Numbered from the stretch's first letter, positions 34,430 through 43,011 are shown. The stretch: 64,000 bases of DNA from VFJJ01 sp031362415 (GCA_031362415.1 JANLSK010000006.1:62001-126000); one strand, 5' to 3'. Notes: a model not told the origin generated them from the sequence alone. Numbers and translations: made by a program.

Positions 34430-34624
34430 TGCACGACCGGTTCGTTGGCGACTCGATCGGCGAGATCGTCCAGGAACCGGTCCAGCCCGTTGGCGGCCTG
34501 GCCGGTGAGGCTGGCCAGCCACCCTGTCGAAACCGGGGCGCTCAGCAGATTCGCGAGGATCTCCGCGGTCCGTTCCACCGGGAGATGCTGACGCACAAGG
34601 AGACAGACGGCCTAGGCCAGGCCT
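34430..34624 (-). pseudogene. IS66-family transposase fragment
   Basis: On the minus strand from about 34620 the frame reads VCLLVRQHLPVERTAEILAN, then LLSAPVSTGWLASLTGQAAN and FLDDLADRVANEPVVHA, the central region of IS66 TnpC-type transposases that ends just before the catalytic Asp (VVHADET). Here it runs VVHAKRP, so the catalytic Asp is lost and both ends are missing. An inactive remnant. Confidence 0.65.
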
Positions 34625-34629
34625 AGGCC
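34609..34629. repeat. Double GGCCTAGGCC palindrome at a fragment junction
   Basis: GGCCTAGGCC occurs at 34609-34618 and again at 34620-34629, separated by one A, making a near-perfect 21-base palindrome. It lies exactly where the transposase fragment meets the next decayed gene and may mark a recombination or insertion scar. Confidence 0.6.
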
Positions 34630-34630
34630 G

Positions 34631-35004
34631 GTGTGGCTAGCGGTCCTGCAGCCCATGATCATCAGCGCCTCGGTCGGTGTCGCGTTTAGGCCGTGTCGGT
34701 GCTGGTCGGCCGTCCCCTCGTGTCACGACTCGCTCGTGGCTTCTGCCCGTTCACCCCCGACGTGGCCTCCCGCCCTGCAGTCGCCCGCCTGTTCGCCAAG
34801 CTCACGCTCTTGTGGGCCATGGTGCAGCTGGTGAAGTCGGCATCGGGCATTGGCATGTACGTCAGCCTGCCGCTCGAGTCATTCGTGGTGGGCAAGACCC
34901 TGGCCGGGTTGGGGCTCACGGCGCTGGGAGTCGTGCTCACGATCAGCTGGGCCTTGACGATGGTTCGCCGCGAGGACCTCGTGGTGATCCGCGTACCGGC
35001 CTGA
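34631..35004 (+). pseudogene. Frameshifted membrane protein remnant
   Basis: The frame from 34631 gives LQPMIISASVGVAF, and the downstream frame (34693) gives VSVLVGRPLVSRLARGFCPF, RLFAKLTLLWAMVQLVKSAS and the last helices. Together these resemble the C-terminal two-thirds of a VC0807/DUF3159-like integral membrane protein (SAxxG-F-xxxxGRPLV-RLA-FCPxTP). One frameshift near 34685 and a missing N-terminus make it a pseudogene. ATG 34693 could still start a 103-residue product. Confidence 0.55.
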
Positions 35005-35222
35005 GCCCGTGGGTCCCGTGCGCTGAGATGCACGGAGCTCGTGCTCCCGTGCTGTGCAGATAGGGCGCCGATGGAGTGACCGTGGAGCGACCGGTGGAGA
35101 GGCGAGGCCCTGACGGGGCTGGGTCCTCGTGATGAACAGTGCCGCGACCGCGGGTATCGCGACGAGGGCGTGGCCCGAGATGGCGATGGGTCGAGGTCTC
35201 GGCCGCATCGGCGACCATGCCG

Positions 35223-35492
35223 TCACCCCGCCGGCGACGCGCTCGTTGCGCTGACGGCACGATCCGCCGGCCCGTGCTGTCGCTGGTCTCGCGAGCAACG
35301 ACCGGTTCGGGGTTGTCGAGCTTCCGGCTGATCACGACGACGTCGGCGCCGAGCTGAGCCAGCACGCGGTCGTGGCCCCGGCCCTCCCTGGTGCCCTGTC
35401 CCCGTCGGGACGATGGCGGTGCGACCTTCGAGGGCCGCGCCCACAACGTTCACGCCAAGCTCAGGTGTCAGCCGTTCGAGGTTCGGCTGCAC
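35223..35492 (-). pseudogene. Short-chain dehydrogenase remnant, frameshifted
   Basis: On the minus strand the first frame reads NLERLTPELGVNVVGAALEG then RTAIVPTG, and the second frame continues DRVLAQLGADVVVISRKLDN. Together they match the N-terminal Rossmann part of an SDR (GRTAIVTGxGxGIGxxVAxxLAxLGADVVxxSRKxDN). The glycine motif is broken by a frameshift near 35425, and nothing after residue 80 is recognisable. Confidence 0.5.
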
Positions 35493-36070
35493 TTTGCGAC
35501 GAGGTCGGTGAGGGGTTCGGTGAAATCGGGCGAGCCGAGAATGGCGGCGTACTCGTTCTCGACCTTGTCCGACTCGCCGGAGGCGAGGCCGTCGAGGAGG
35601 TCGCCGATCGGGGTGTAGACGGCGCTGGCCTCGTCGGCGAGCGCGTCGGGTGCCGCATCGCGCAAGGCATTGTTGGCGTCCCGGGCGTCCCCGACGAGGG
35701 CTTCCGTGGTCGCTCCCGTGCTCTCGTAGGAGTCGATGACGGCTGCGACCGCGTCGAGCTGGGCGGACAGGGCGTCGCAGAAGTCCTCGGTCACATCGCT
35801 GTCACCACTTGGCTCTGACGAGAAAGCGGTGGTGGACGAGGCAGTGGTGGTGAGAGTGGGACTGGTGGACCCGTCATTGGTGGACGGGGCCACGTTGCTG
35901 GTGGGTTCGCTCGGCTCAGAGATCGTCGTCGCCGTCACTGCAGTATTGCCAGTGTCGTCGTCGTCGCCGCAAGCGGCGGCGATGCCGAGCGCCAGGCCGA
36001 TTCCGCACACGGCGAGAACGCCGCGTCGGCGCCAGGTCCTCAACGTTCCGTGGTGCTGCTGGCGGCTCAT
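35468..36070 (-). CDS. Putative lipoprotein of unknown function
   Basis: 200 residues. Signal peptide with a Arg-rich start (TLRTWRRRG), hydrophobic core and lipobox GIAAAC, then an acidic, Thr/Ser-rich linker (about residues 38-90) and a helical domain with FCDALSAQLDAVAAVIDSYE. No named family recognised. ATG 36070 overlaps the stop of the upstream gene (ATGA), so the two lipoprotein-like genes are coupled. Anchored outside the membrane if exported. Confidence 0.72.
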   Translation of the reverse strand: MSRQQHHGTLRTWRRRGVLAVCGIGLALGIAAACGDDDDTGNTAVTATTISEPSEPTSNVAPSTNDGSTSPTLTTTASSTTAFSSEPSGDSDVTEDFCDALSAQLDAVAAVIDSYESTGATTEALVGDARDANNALRDAAPDALADEASAVYTPIGDLLDGLASGESDKVENEYAAILGSPDFTEPLTDLVAKCSRTSNG

Positions 36071-36594
36071 ACCCGGCCAGTGGCGATCATGGCCAAGATC
36101 TGGAGGGCATCAGCGTCGACTGCACCCAACGGCGCGACCCCAATGGTGAAGCCGGTGCCGGCTACGAGAACCTCAACACCAAACTCGGTGACCAGGGCGC
36201 CATCACCGAAGTCGCGCTGTTCGGCCCTGGTTGCAATTCCGATCCTGTCCTCGAGCCGCGTCACGTCGAACTCAGTGAGCATGGTGATGCCGATGACGCC
36301 TGCCCCTGTCTTGTTGTCGGCTCGGTTCCATACGCAACCAGGACCGGCACTGCCCGTCGCCTCCAGGTTGAGATGATTCACCTCCGCACCCAAGACGTCC
36401 GCCACCTCCGCGTCGGTCAGCAGCGCGCACACGCCATCAGCTCGCTGGTCTCCGCCAGCTTCAACAGGAGCGGAGGCGGTGATGCCGCCACCCGAATCGG
36501 TCGCGGCGCCGTCGCCTCTGCTGTCGCCGCCGCCGGCGACGAGCAACCAGCTCGCAGCTGCGAGGGCAATCCCGATCCGAGCAATGTTGGTGAT
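36067..36594 (-). pseudogene. Lipoprotein-like gene, start codon and lipobox Cys lost
   Basis: The C-terminal domain (CALLTDAEVADVLGAEVNHL and GCVWNRA) resembles DUF3558-like cell-surface lipoproteins. A perfect ribosome site GGAAGGAG (36605-36612) is followed 10 bases later by ATC at 36594 where ATG is expected, giving ITNIARIGIALAAASWLLVAGGGD. The lipobox Cys is Gly (LVAGGG instead of LVACGG). If expressed, translation would have to begin at 36675 or at a non-standard codon. I call it decaying. The downstream coupled gene seems intact. Confidence 0.5.
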
Positions 36595-36694
36595 CGGGCT
36601 CGGACTCCTTCCGCGGCCACAAGGATCCTGGGGCGAGGACCTCGTGGTGGCGTGCCTGAACGGTCTGGGACTCATGGCCCGATCGTGGGGCACG

Positions 36695-36715
36695 CCGGTT
36701 CAGAACCGGTATAGA
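36695..36715 (+). promoter_or_regulatory. Palindrome and -10 element before the SARP regulator
   Basis: CCGGTTC (36695-36701) and GAACCGG (36703-36709) form a 15-base palindrome, immediately followed by TATAGA at 36710-36715 as a possible -10 element, 24 bases before the start codon. No good -35 is visible, which suits an activator-dependent promoter. Confidence 0.4.
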
Positions 36716-36739
36716 CAGTCCCTGAGCCGGCGTGAAAAG

Positions 36740-39490
36740 ATGGTTGCGGTGCTCGAATACCGTGTTCTCGGTCCCCTGGAGGTGCGGCGCGACGACTCCG
36801 AGGTGCAGATCACCGCCCCGAAGCTCAAGACCCTGCTCTTGATGCTCCTGGTGCACGCCAACAAGGCTGTTCCTGTCGACCACCTGATCGATGCCATCTG
36901 GGGTGTGCACCCACCGGACTCGGCCCGCAAGCTTGTGCAGGTCTACATATCGCAGCTCCGCCGCGTTCTCGGCCTGGATGCCATCGAAACCGTCGGCCGG
37001 GGCTATCGGGCCCACGTCGCCTCGACTGGACTGGACGCGCAGCGCTTCGATCGCATGCGGGCCGACGGTCGCCGGGCGCTCACCGCCGGCGACAATCCTG
37101 AGTTGGCCCTCGCCCTGGCCCGACGGGCATTGGCTCTCTGGCGGGGGCCGGCACTCTTCGAGGTGGCCTACGAGCAGTTCGCAGCGGCCGAAGCCATGCG
37201 CCTGGAGGAGCTGCGACTGGAGTGCGCCGGAGACGCCCTCGATGCCGAGTTGGCTCTTGGGCGGCACGCGGAAATGGTCCCTGAGCTGCGGCGACGCTGC
37301 GCCGATGACTCCTATGACGAGCGCTCGTGGGGACGCCTTGCCCTCGCCCTCTACCGCTGCGACCGCCAGAGCGATGCGCTCGAGGTCGTGGCCGACGGGC
37401 GGCGGGCCCTGTTGGAAGGACTCGGTCTCGCTCCGGGAGAGGGCCTGCGAGCGCTCGAGTTGGCCATCCTGAACCAGGATCCGTCGCTGCGGGGGACCAG
37501 ACCGGACACGGGAGGCATCGCACGCCTACCGGCGCCGAGCTCGACCCTCATCGGCCGTCGTGAGGAGCTCGCGCAACTTCGAGCGCTCATCCTCCGAGAC
37601 GACGTGCGCCTGGTCACCATCAGCGGTGCCGGTGGCAGCGGCAAGACGCGGGTTGCTCTGGAACTGGCCCGGTCAGTCGGCTCGGCCTTCGCGAACGGTG
37701 CCGCCTTCGTCGAGCTTGCATCCGTTCACGACCCGGCCTTGGTCGTAGCCGTCATCGCCCAGGCGCTGGGCGTCACCGAAACGCCCGCGGAGACGGTTGC
37801 ATCGGCACTCGAGCGCTGGTTGGAGAACCGAGATCTCCTCCTCGTCGTCGACAATCTCGAGCACGTCATCGACGCGGCCGCCGAGCTGGTGCACCTGGTT
37901 CGGATGGCTCCTCGTCTCACTATCCTCACGACCAGCCGCCGGGTGCTCCACGTTTCCGGCGAGCACGTGTACCCCCTCTCGCCCTTGACGATCGATGATG
38001 CCGTCAAGCTGTTCACGGTACGAGCGGCGGCGCAGCACGGTTCGGTGGCGAGCGATCTCGACATCACATGCTCCGACGGCGCAGACCTGGTCGCTGCCAT
38101 TTGTCGCCGCCTCGACTGCCTACCCCTGGCCGTGGAGCTGGCCGCAGCCCGCACGACGACGCTGAGCCCGGAGCTGCTGCTCGACCGGCTCGCGGGTCGA
38201 GTGGCTGCTCTCGGTGTGGGGCCGCGAGATGCGCCGGCCCGCCAACAGACGCTCGCCGACACGTTGCGATGGAGCACCGACCTCCTCAACGCAGCCGAAC
38301 GCCGCACCCTGGCCCGGCTGTCGGTGTTCGTCAGCGGCAGCTCCATCGAGGCGGCCGAGGTGGTCTGTGAGACGGACATCGAACGCTTGGCCAGCCTGAT
38401 CGATTCGAGCCTGCTGCAACGGGCCGCCTCCGGTGGGGATGTGCGCCTGTCGATGCTGGAGACGATCCGCGAGCACGCTATGACGTTGCTCGATGCGGAT
38501 GGGGACCGCTCGACGATCGAGGCTCGCCATACGTCGTACTACGTCGAGCTCGTGGAGGCGGCGGCTCGGAGGGGCCCTGCCCACCAGTCCGAGACGTTCT
38601 TGATGGTGGATGCCGAGCTCGGCAACCTGAGGGCAGCCATGAACCGGTCAGAGCGGGCCGGCGAGGACGACACCGCCTTGCGCGTGGCCACGGCCATGTA
38701 CCGATACTTCTACCTCAAGGGGCGCTTTCGTGAGGGGCGCGACCGGATCAGCGGACCGCTCGACCGGGGAGCCGGCGACGCAATGCTTCGAGCGTTCAGC
38801 CTGCGAGCGATCTCGGGGCTGCACTACATGCTCGGCGACCTCGACGCCGCTGATGCCACTGCCCGCGAAGGCATCGACGTCGGAGATGCAGCAGGTGCCG
38901 GTCAGGCGGTGTTGGCCTGCCACACCGTCGTGAGCCACATCGCACGCGAGCGCGGCTTGTTTCTCGAGGCCAAGGTGCAACTCGAGCGCAGTGAGGCCAT
39001 GGCCAGACAGCTCGGCCTCGACGAAGACGTGACCGTAGCCAACACCAACCTCGGAGAGTTGGCACTGGCCGTCGGCGACCTCGATGAAGCTCGCTCGCGG
39101 TGGGAGTACTCGATCTCGAGGTACGACGACGATGATGAAAACTCCACCTTCGCCCTGCTCGGCCTCGCCTCCGTCGCCTACCGCCAAGGCCTCCTGGACG
39201 AGGCCGGGCGCTACTACGAAAAAGCTCGTGCCCTCTCCGAGCGCGCCGGCTGGTTGCACAACACGACCATGGCACTCGTCGGGCTGGCCGGCATCGCCGC
39301 CGCCCGTGAGGCCCACACCGAGGCGGCCGTTCTCCTCGGTCGCGCCACTGGTCTGCTCGAGGCGACCGGCGGCGAGCTCGTGCTGGCCGACGAAGAAATC
39401 TATCAGCGTGTCTGGTCGGCGGCGCTGGCGGAACTGGGAGAGGCCCGCCTGACCGAGCTTCTCGCCTCGGGTGCGAGAGGGGATCGGTGA
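36740..39490 (+). CDS. SARP/AfsR-type regulator with NB-ARC ATPase and TPR domain
   Basis: 916 residues from ATG 36740 (GTG 36749 also possible). Domain order: OmpR-like winged helix (about 1-90; VLEYRVLGPLEVRRDDSEV, VPVDHLIDAIWGVHPPD), bacterial transcriptional activation domain (about 95-245), NB-ARC/AAA ATPase (Walker A SGAGGSGKT near residue 294, Walker B LLLVVDNLEH near 365), and a C-terminal helical TPR array (about 620-916). Such proteins are SARP-type activators gated by nucleotide and often by signal binding to the TPRs. The long frame from 36479 is antisense to the lipoprotein gene upstream. Likely regulates genes nearby, not identified. Confidence 0.94.
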   Translation: MVAVLEYRVLGPLEVRRDDSEVQITAPKLKTLLLMLLVHANKAVPVDHLIDAIWGVHPPDSARKLVQVYISQLRRVLGLDAIETVGRGYRAHVASTGLDAQRFDRMRADGRRALTAGDNPELALALARRALALWRGPALFEVAYEQFAAAEAMRLEELRLECAGDALDAELALGRHAEMVPELRRRCADDSYDERSWGRLALALYRCDRQSDALEVVADGRRALLEGLGLAPGEGLRALELAILNQDPSLRGTRPDTGGIARLPAPSSTLIGRREELAQLRALILRDDVRLVTISGAGGSGKTRVALELARSVGSAFANGAAFVELASVHDPALVVAVIAQALGVTETPAETVASALERWLENRDLLLVVDNLEHVIDAAAELVHLVRMAPRLTILTTSRRVLHVSGEHVYPLSPLTIDDAVKLFTVRAAAQHGSVASDLDITCSDGADLVAAICRRLDCLPLAVELAAARTTTLSPELLLDRLAGRVAALGVGPRDAPARQQTLADTLRWSTDLLNAAERRTLARLSVFVSGSSIEAAEVVCETDIERLASLIDSSLLQRAASGGDVRLSMLETIREHAMTLLDADGDRSTIEARHTSYYVELVEAAARRGPAHQSETFLMVDAELGNLRAAMNRSERAGEDDTALRVATAMYRYFYLKGRFREGRDRISGPLDRGAGDAMLRAFSLRAISGLHYMLGDLDAADATAREGIDVGDAAGAGQAVLACHTVVSHIARERGLFLEAKVQLERSEAMARQLGLDEDVTVANTNLGELALAVGDLDEARSRWEYSISRYDDDDENSTFALLGLASVAYRQGLLDEAGRYYEKARALSERAGWLHNTTMALVGLAGIAAAREAHTEAAVLLGRATGLLEATGGELVLADEEIYQRVWSAALAELGEARLTELLASGARGDR

Positions 39491-39591
39491 CAGTCACCGG
39501 GTTCGCCGGAAATGACTGACACGGGATCGAGCCATGCTCATCCTCGAACCTGGCAACGTCAACGTCAACGGTCAACGTGAAGGGTGGGGAT

Positions 39592-39632
39592 CGACTCAAT
39601 CGAGTACAGCATACTCGACTCGATCGAGTATG
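39592..39632 (+). promoter_or_regulatory. Direct and inverted repeats at the start of the ATPase gene
   Basis: CGACTCAATCGAGTA (39592-39606) and CGACTCGATCGAGTA (39616-39630) are direct repeats 24 bases apart. The second is also inside an inverted repeat, CATACTCGA (39610-39618) and TCGAGTATG (39624-39632), that covers the start codon ATG 39630. Looks like an operator; the bound protein is unknown. Confidence 0.55.
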
Positions 39633-40742
39633 TTTGACCTGATCGATGAACGCAGCCCGTTCCCGTACAGGGCCCGATCGCCCCCGAGCTGGTGGCCGGC
39701 CGCGACGAACTCGTCAGGGATCTGGCCGAGCGGCTCATGGAACGGGGTCTCACCGCGCTGCTCGGACCCCGCCGTTACGGCAAGACGAGCCTGCTCAAGC
39801 GGGTGACGGCCGACCTCGCTGCCGTCGGGCCCGAGACGGTGTGGATCGACCTGTACGAGCTCAGCTCGATCGCCGATCTCGCCGGCGCACTCGATCGGGG
39901 CCTCGCGGGCGTGACCCGAGTGGCCCGCCGGGTGCTCGACTCGATCGCCGGGACGTTCTCGCTCCATCTGGGGTTCGTCGCCATCGAGCTGTCGCGAGGC
40001 CGGCGGAATCGGCCCGACCCGGTGCTCACCTCGCGGCGTTGCTGGCCGTGCTCGTACGGGCGGCCGAGCGCCGGCCGCTGATCGTCGTGTTCGACAAGTT
40101 CGACGAGTTCTCGGTTATCGCCGGCGTCGACGGCGCCGCCGGCCTGCTGCGCACCGAGCTGCAACATCACTCCGAGCAGCTGGGATCGTGTTCGCCGGGT
40201 CGCTACCATCGACCATGAGGACGCTCTTCGCCGACCAGGCCCAACCGTTCGTCGCCCAGGCCGACCTCATCGAGCTGGGCCCGCTCACCGACGGCGCCGT
40301 GGCCGGTCTCGTCGAGGACGGCTTCGCCCGGACCGGCCGCCGCACCACTGGGGTCCCGAGCCGCCTCGTGGCCTTCGCCCACGGTCATCCGCAGCGGGCG
40401 ATGTTGCTGGCCGACGCGCTCTGGCGGCTCACGGCACCGGGGGCAGTGGCCGACCACGCCCGATGGGAAGAGGCGCTCGCCGCGGTGCGGGTCAGCGTCG
40501 ACAGGGGCTCCGAGCGGCTCTATGCCCTGCTGCCGAGCGGGCATCAACGGACGCTGCGAGTGATTGCCGGCGGGGGCAGCACCTACGGGACGGCCGCCGA
40601 TGTGCTCGACCTGGCTCCTGGGACGGCCGCGGCCGCCGTCGAGGCGCTCGTCGGCAATGGCGCCATCGCTCGTGGGACCGACGCCCCCGAGGTCGTCGAC
40701 CCCCTCTTCGCCGACTGGATCCGCCGCCGCTTCCCCGTCTGA
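39630..40742 (+). pseudogene. ATPase gene broken by three frameshifts
   Basis: The frame changes three times: MFDLIDERSPFPYR (from 39630), then GPIAPELVAGRDELVRDLAE and LGPRRYGKTSLLKR (Walker A, 39668-40010), then LAALLAVLVRAAERRPLIVV and FDKFDEF (Walker B-like, 40020-40185), then VFAGSLPSTMRTLFADQAQP to the end. Joined, it is a 370-residue AAA-type ATPase of the archaeal ATPase/ORC-like group with C-terminal winged helix (RVIAGGGSTYGTAADVLDLA). Frameshifts lie near 39672, 40015 and 40187. Such ATPases are often chromosomal selfish-island or defence-linked genes. Confidence 0.65.
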
Positions 40743-40779
40743 GCGCTGATTGCCGAGAGGTGAATCTGAATCTGACGGC

Positions 40780-41075
40780 GTCGATCTGTGCTTCAGACGT
40801 GTGAAGGCGAACCCGCGAGCATCGCTCGCGATGATTGCCGAATCGCCACCGGCAACCGCGATAGCGGACCTGAGGCGGGACACGACGGTGTGAAGCGCGG
40901 CCTTGACCCGTTGTGGCGGCTCGTCCTCTTGCCAAATCGCCTCGACCAGGCGCTCGATCGATACGAGATCGCCCTGGTGACACGCCAGCATTCCCACCAG
41001 AACCCGTTGGCGGCGCGACCGGAGTCGAACGGCCACGCCGGCCCGCATCACGATCGGTCCAGCACGCCCAGCCAC
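40780..41075 (-). pseudogene. Truncated SARP-type regulator (N-terminal fragment)
   Basis: Minus-strand residues GRAGPIVMRAGVAVRLRSRR and LVSIERLVEAIWQEDEPPQR, then AALHTVVSRLRSAIAVAGGD, form the winged-helix domain of a SARP/AfsR-type regulator. A frameshift follows the SDARGFAF segment (IDAVRFRF continues in another frame), and the BTAD and downstream domains are absent. The gene faces, and would have run into, the broken ATPase. Upstream are SARP-like heptamers. Confidence 0.55.
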
Positions 41076-41076
41076 A

Positions 41077-41116
41077 TGAAAGCAAGTGTGGCAGTCCCGC
41101 TTTCACGCCGCTTTCA
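41077..41116. promoter_or_regulatory. Candidate SARP box between two relic genes
   Basis: GCTTTCA occurs at 41099-41105 and 41110-41116, exactly 11 bases apart (heptamer plus 4-base spacer), and its reverse complement TGAAAGC at 41077-41083. SARP activators bind direct heptamer repeats at 11-base spacing. It lies in the divergent gap between the truncated SARP fragment and the Phd relic. Confidence 0.45.
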
Positions 41117-41139
41117 CCAGCGATTCCCACGCTTGGTCG

Positions 41140-41370
41140 ATGGAAATAAGCGTCCACGAGGCCAAGGCGTCACGGTCCGGGCTCCTGGACCGGGTCGACG
41201 CGGGGAAGAGGTGCGGGCCGAGCGCGCTGGCCCGCCTATCGCGACATAGGGCTACGGTGGCGGTGGCGGGCACCGGCACCGGCCCCGGGGTCGACCTGAG
41301 ACGCATGACCGTCGCCGACGATTTCGCCCAACCGTTCGACGCGAGACGCACGGTCCTGGGCCGAACCTCG
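41140..41370 (+). pseudogene. Relic Phd/YefM-type antitoxin
   Basis: ATG 41140 starts MEISVHEAKASRSGLLDRVD, the exact beginning of Phd/YefM antitoxins. After DAG the sequence continues in another frame as GEEVRAERAGPPIAT (expected GEEVVIARAGRPIAR), and later GPGVDLRRMTVADDF in the first frame again. So there are at least two frameshifts. No PIN or Doc toxin partner follows. Confidence 0.6.
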
Positions 41371-41402
41371 AGGGCTCGACCCGGCTCCAGGGTTGATCAC
41401 CT

Positions 41403-42770
41403 TCACACGGTAAGGGCCTCGGCGAAGTCGGCGAAGGCATCGATGTAGCGGTCGACGTCGGCGTCGGTGTGTTGCACCGAGATCGTCCACTGCTCCTCGT
41501 CGCCGGGGGTCATGAAGATCCCGCGGTTGACGATCCAGGGCCACGACGCCGCGAAGAGCTCGACATGGCACTCGAGGAAGTCGCGGTAGTTCGTGAGCGG
41601 CTCACGCCGGTACGACACGCAGCCCTTGGCCCCGAGGTCGACGACGTGCGCCGGGAGGTCGTAGTGGTCGATGACCTGACGACAGCCGGCATCGAGCCGG
41701 TCGCCCAGCAGCTCGAGGTACAGGTAGGCGTCGGGCGTCAACACCTCGGTGAGCGTGGCCACGCCAGCGGCAGCAACGAGAGGATTGCCGTTGTACGTGC
41801 CGAGCTGCGCGACACCGTTGCCGATCATCTCCATCAGATCGGCCCGTCCGCCGAACGCCGCCGTGGGAACCCCGCCGGCAATGGCCTTGGCCACGCACAC
41901 CAGATCGGGCTGCACGCCGTAGCGCTCGATGGCGCCACCGGCGGCGATGGTCACGCCCGACTTCACCTCGTCGAAGATCAGCACGATCCCGAAGCGGGTG
42001 CACAGCTCCCGGACCTTCTCGAGGTACCCGGGCTGCGGCGGAACCAGCCCGATGTTCATCATGACCGGCTCCATGATGAGACAGGCGATCTCCTGGGCAT
42101 GGTCGACGAAAATCGCCTCGAGGGCGACGGCGTCGTTGAACGGCACCACGAGCACCTGGTTGGCAGCGTCGGCCGGGATGCCCTTCGACATGGGGGTGCG
42201 CAGCGGTCGCTCGCGCCCGCCCATGGTGTCAGAGTTGGGCAGGACCGAGAACATCACGGCATCGTGATGGCCGTGGTAGGAGCCTTCGATCTTGCAGACC
42301 GTGTCACGATTGGTCGCGGCGCGGGCCAGTCGGATGGCGTCGGCGGTGGCCTCGGTGCCGGAGTTGGCGAAGCGCACGAGATCGAGGCGGAAGCGCCGGC
42401 ACAGCTCCTCGGCGAAGCGCACGGTGATCTCGGTGGGAGCGGCGAAGTGGGTGCCGGTCTGCGCGGCCCGGGTGATGGCCTCGACGACCTTGGGGTGCGC
42501 GTGACCCACCACGTTGGCGCCGAAGCCGCCGTGCATGTCCACGTACTCGGTGCCGTCGACGTCCCAGACGTGGCTTCCTTGGCCTCGGGCCACGTAGAGC
42601 GGGTACGGCTTCCAGGCCTGAAATGAAGAAGCCACCCCCAACGGGAGTGACTCGACGGCCCGGGCGTACAACTGGGCGGAAGCGGGGGTGCGTGCGAGCA
42701 GAGCTTCGGTCTCGTGCTCGCAGATCTGTTTGGCACGTTCGCTGGTGCTTCGGACCAACATGGTCGACAT
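41403..42770 (-). CDS. Class III aminotransferase (glutamate-1-semialdehyde aminomutase-like)
   Basis: 455 residues from ATG 42770 (MSTMLVRSTSERA); the longer frame to 42977 extends through the leader and is not used. PLP-dependent fold I: VDMHGGFGANVVGHAHPKVV, NSGTEATADAIRLARAATNR, FDEVKSGVTIAAGG and the Schiff-base Lys in CVAKAIAGGVPTAAFGGRAD. It resembles HemL but is not necessarily it: no other haem gene is near, and the family also contains beta-transaminases for amines and beta-amino acids. It lies downstream of a good promoter. A polyamine or amino-acid degradation role would fit the potABCD region but is speculative. Confidence 0.92.
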   Translation of the reverse strand: MSTMLVRSTSERAKQICEHETEALLARTPASAQLYARAVESLPLGVASSFQAWKPYPLYVARGQGSHVWDVDGTEYVDMHGGFGANVVGHAHPKVVEAITRAAQTGTHFAAPTEITVRFAEELCRRFRLDLVRFANSGTEATADAIRLARAATNRDTVCKIEGSYHGHHDAVMFSVLPNSDTMGGRERPLRTPMSKGIPADAANQVLVVPFNDAVALEAIFVDHAQEIACLIMEPVMMNIGLVPPQPGYLEKVRELCTRFGIVLIFDEVKSGVTIAAGGAIERYGVQPDLVCVAKAIAGGVPTAAFGGRADLMEMIGNGVAQLGTYNGNPLVAAAGVATLTEVLTPDAYLYLELLGDRLDAGCRQVIDHYDLPAHVVDLGAKGCVSYRREPLTNYRDFLECHVELFAASWPWIVNRGIFMTPGDEEQWTISVQHTDADVDRYIDAFADFAEALTV

Positions 42771-42842
42771 CACGAGGCTCCTGGCCGTCGAGGGTTGCCG
42801 GCCCGGGTGAACCTGGACACGACCGGCGTTTGGATCCGACCA

Positions 42843-42859
42843 CCCGGTGTGACACCGGG
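42843..42859 (-). promoter_or_regulatory. Hairpin in the aminotransferase leader
   Basis: CCCGGTGT (42843-42850) and ACACCGGG (42852-42859) are perfect inverted repeats in the transcribed leader, about 75 bases before ATG 42770. A strong stem with a tiny loop; could attenuate or bind a factor. Confidence 0.4.
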
Positions 42860-42947
42860 GAGTCGACAGGCGGGTGACCGCCGCCCGTTCGTCCGTCGTC
42901 TTGATGTGTTCGAAACCTGTCGGATACATCGACACGACGGATTCCGG

Positions 42948-42977
42948 AGTATAGCCATCCCTTGCCGATGGAATCAA
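42948..42977 (-). promoter_or_regulatory. Strong sigma-70-like promoter of the aminotransferase gene
   Basis: Reading the minus strand: TTGATT (42977-42972), an 18-base spacer, and TATACT (42953-42948). Transcription should start near 42941, leaving a leader of about 170 bases before ATG 42770. This is the best consensus promoter I see in the window. Confidence 0.65.
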
Positions 42978-43011
42978 TGGTTACGGGATCGAAACTGTGC
43001 GATTCGTCGTC

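Noticed and set aside
40203..40760. C-terminal part of the minus-strand frame attached to the truncated SARP
   Set aside because: It runs antisense through the ATPase remnant and has no BTAD domain; only the first 90 residues look real.
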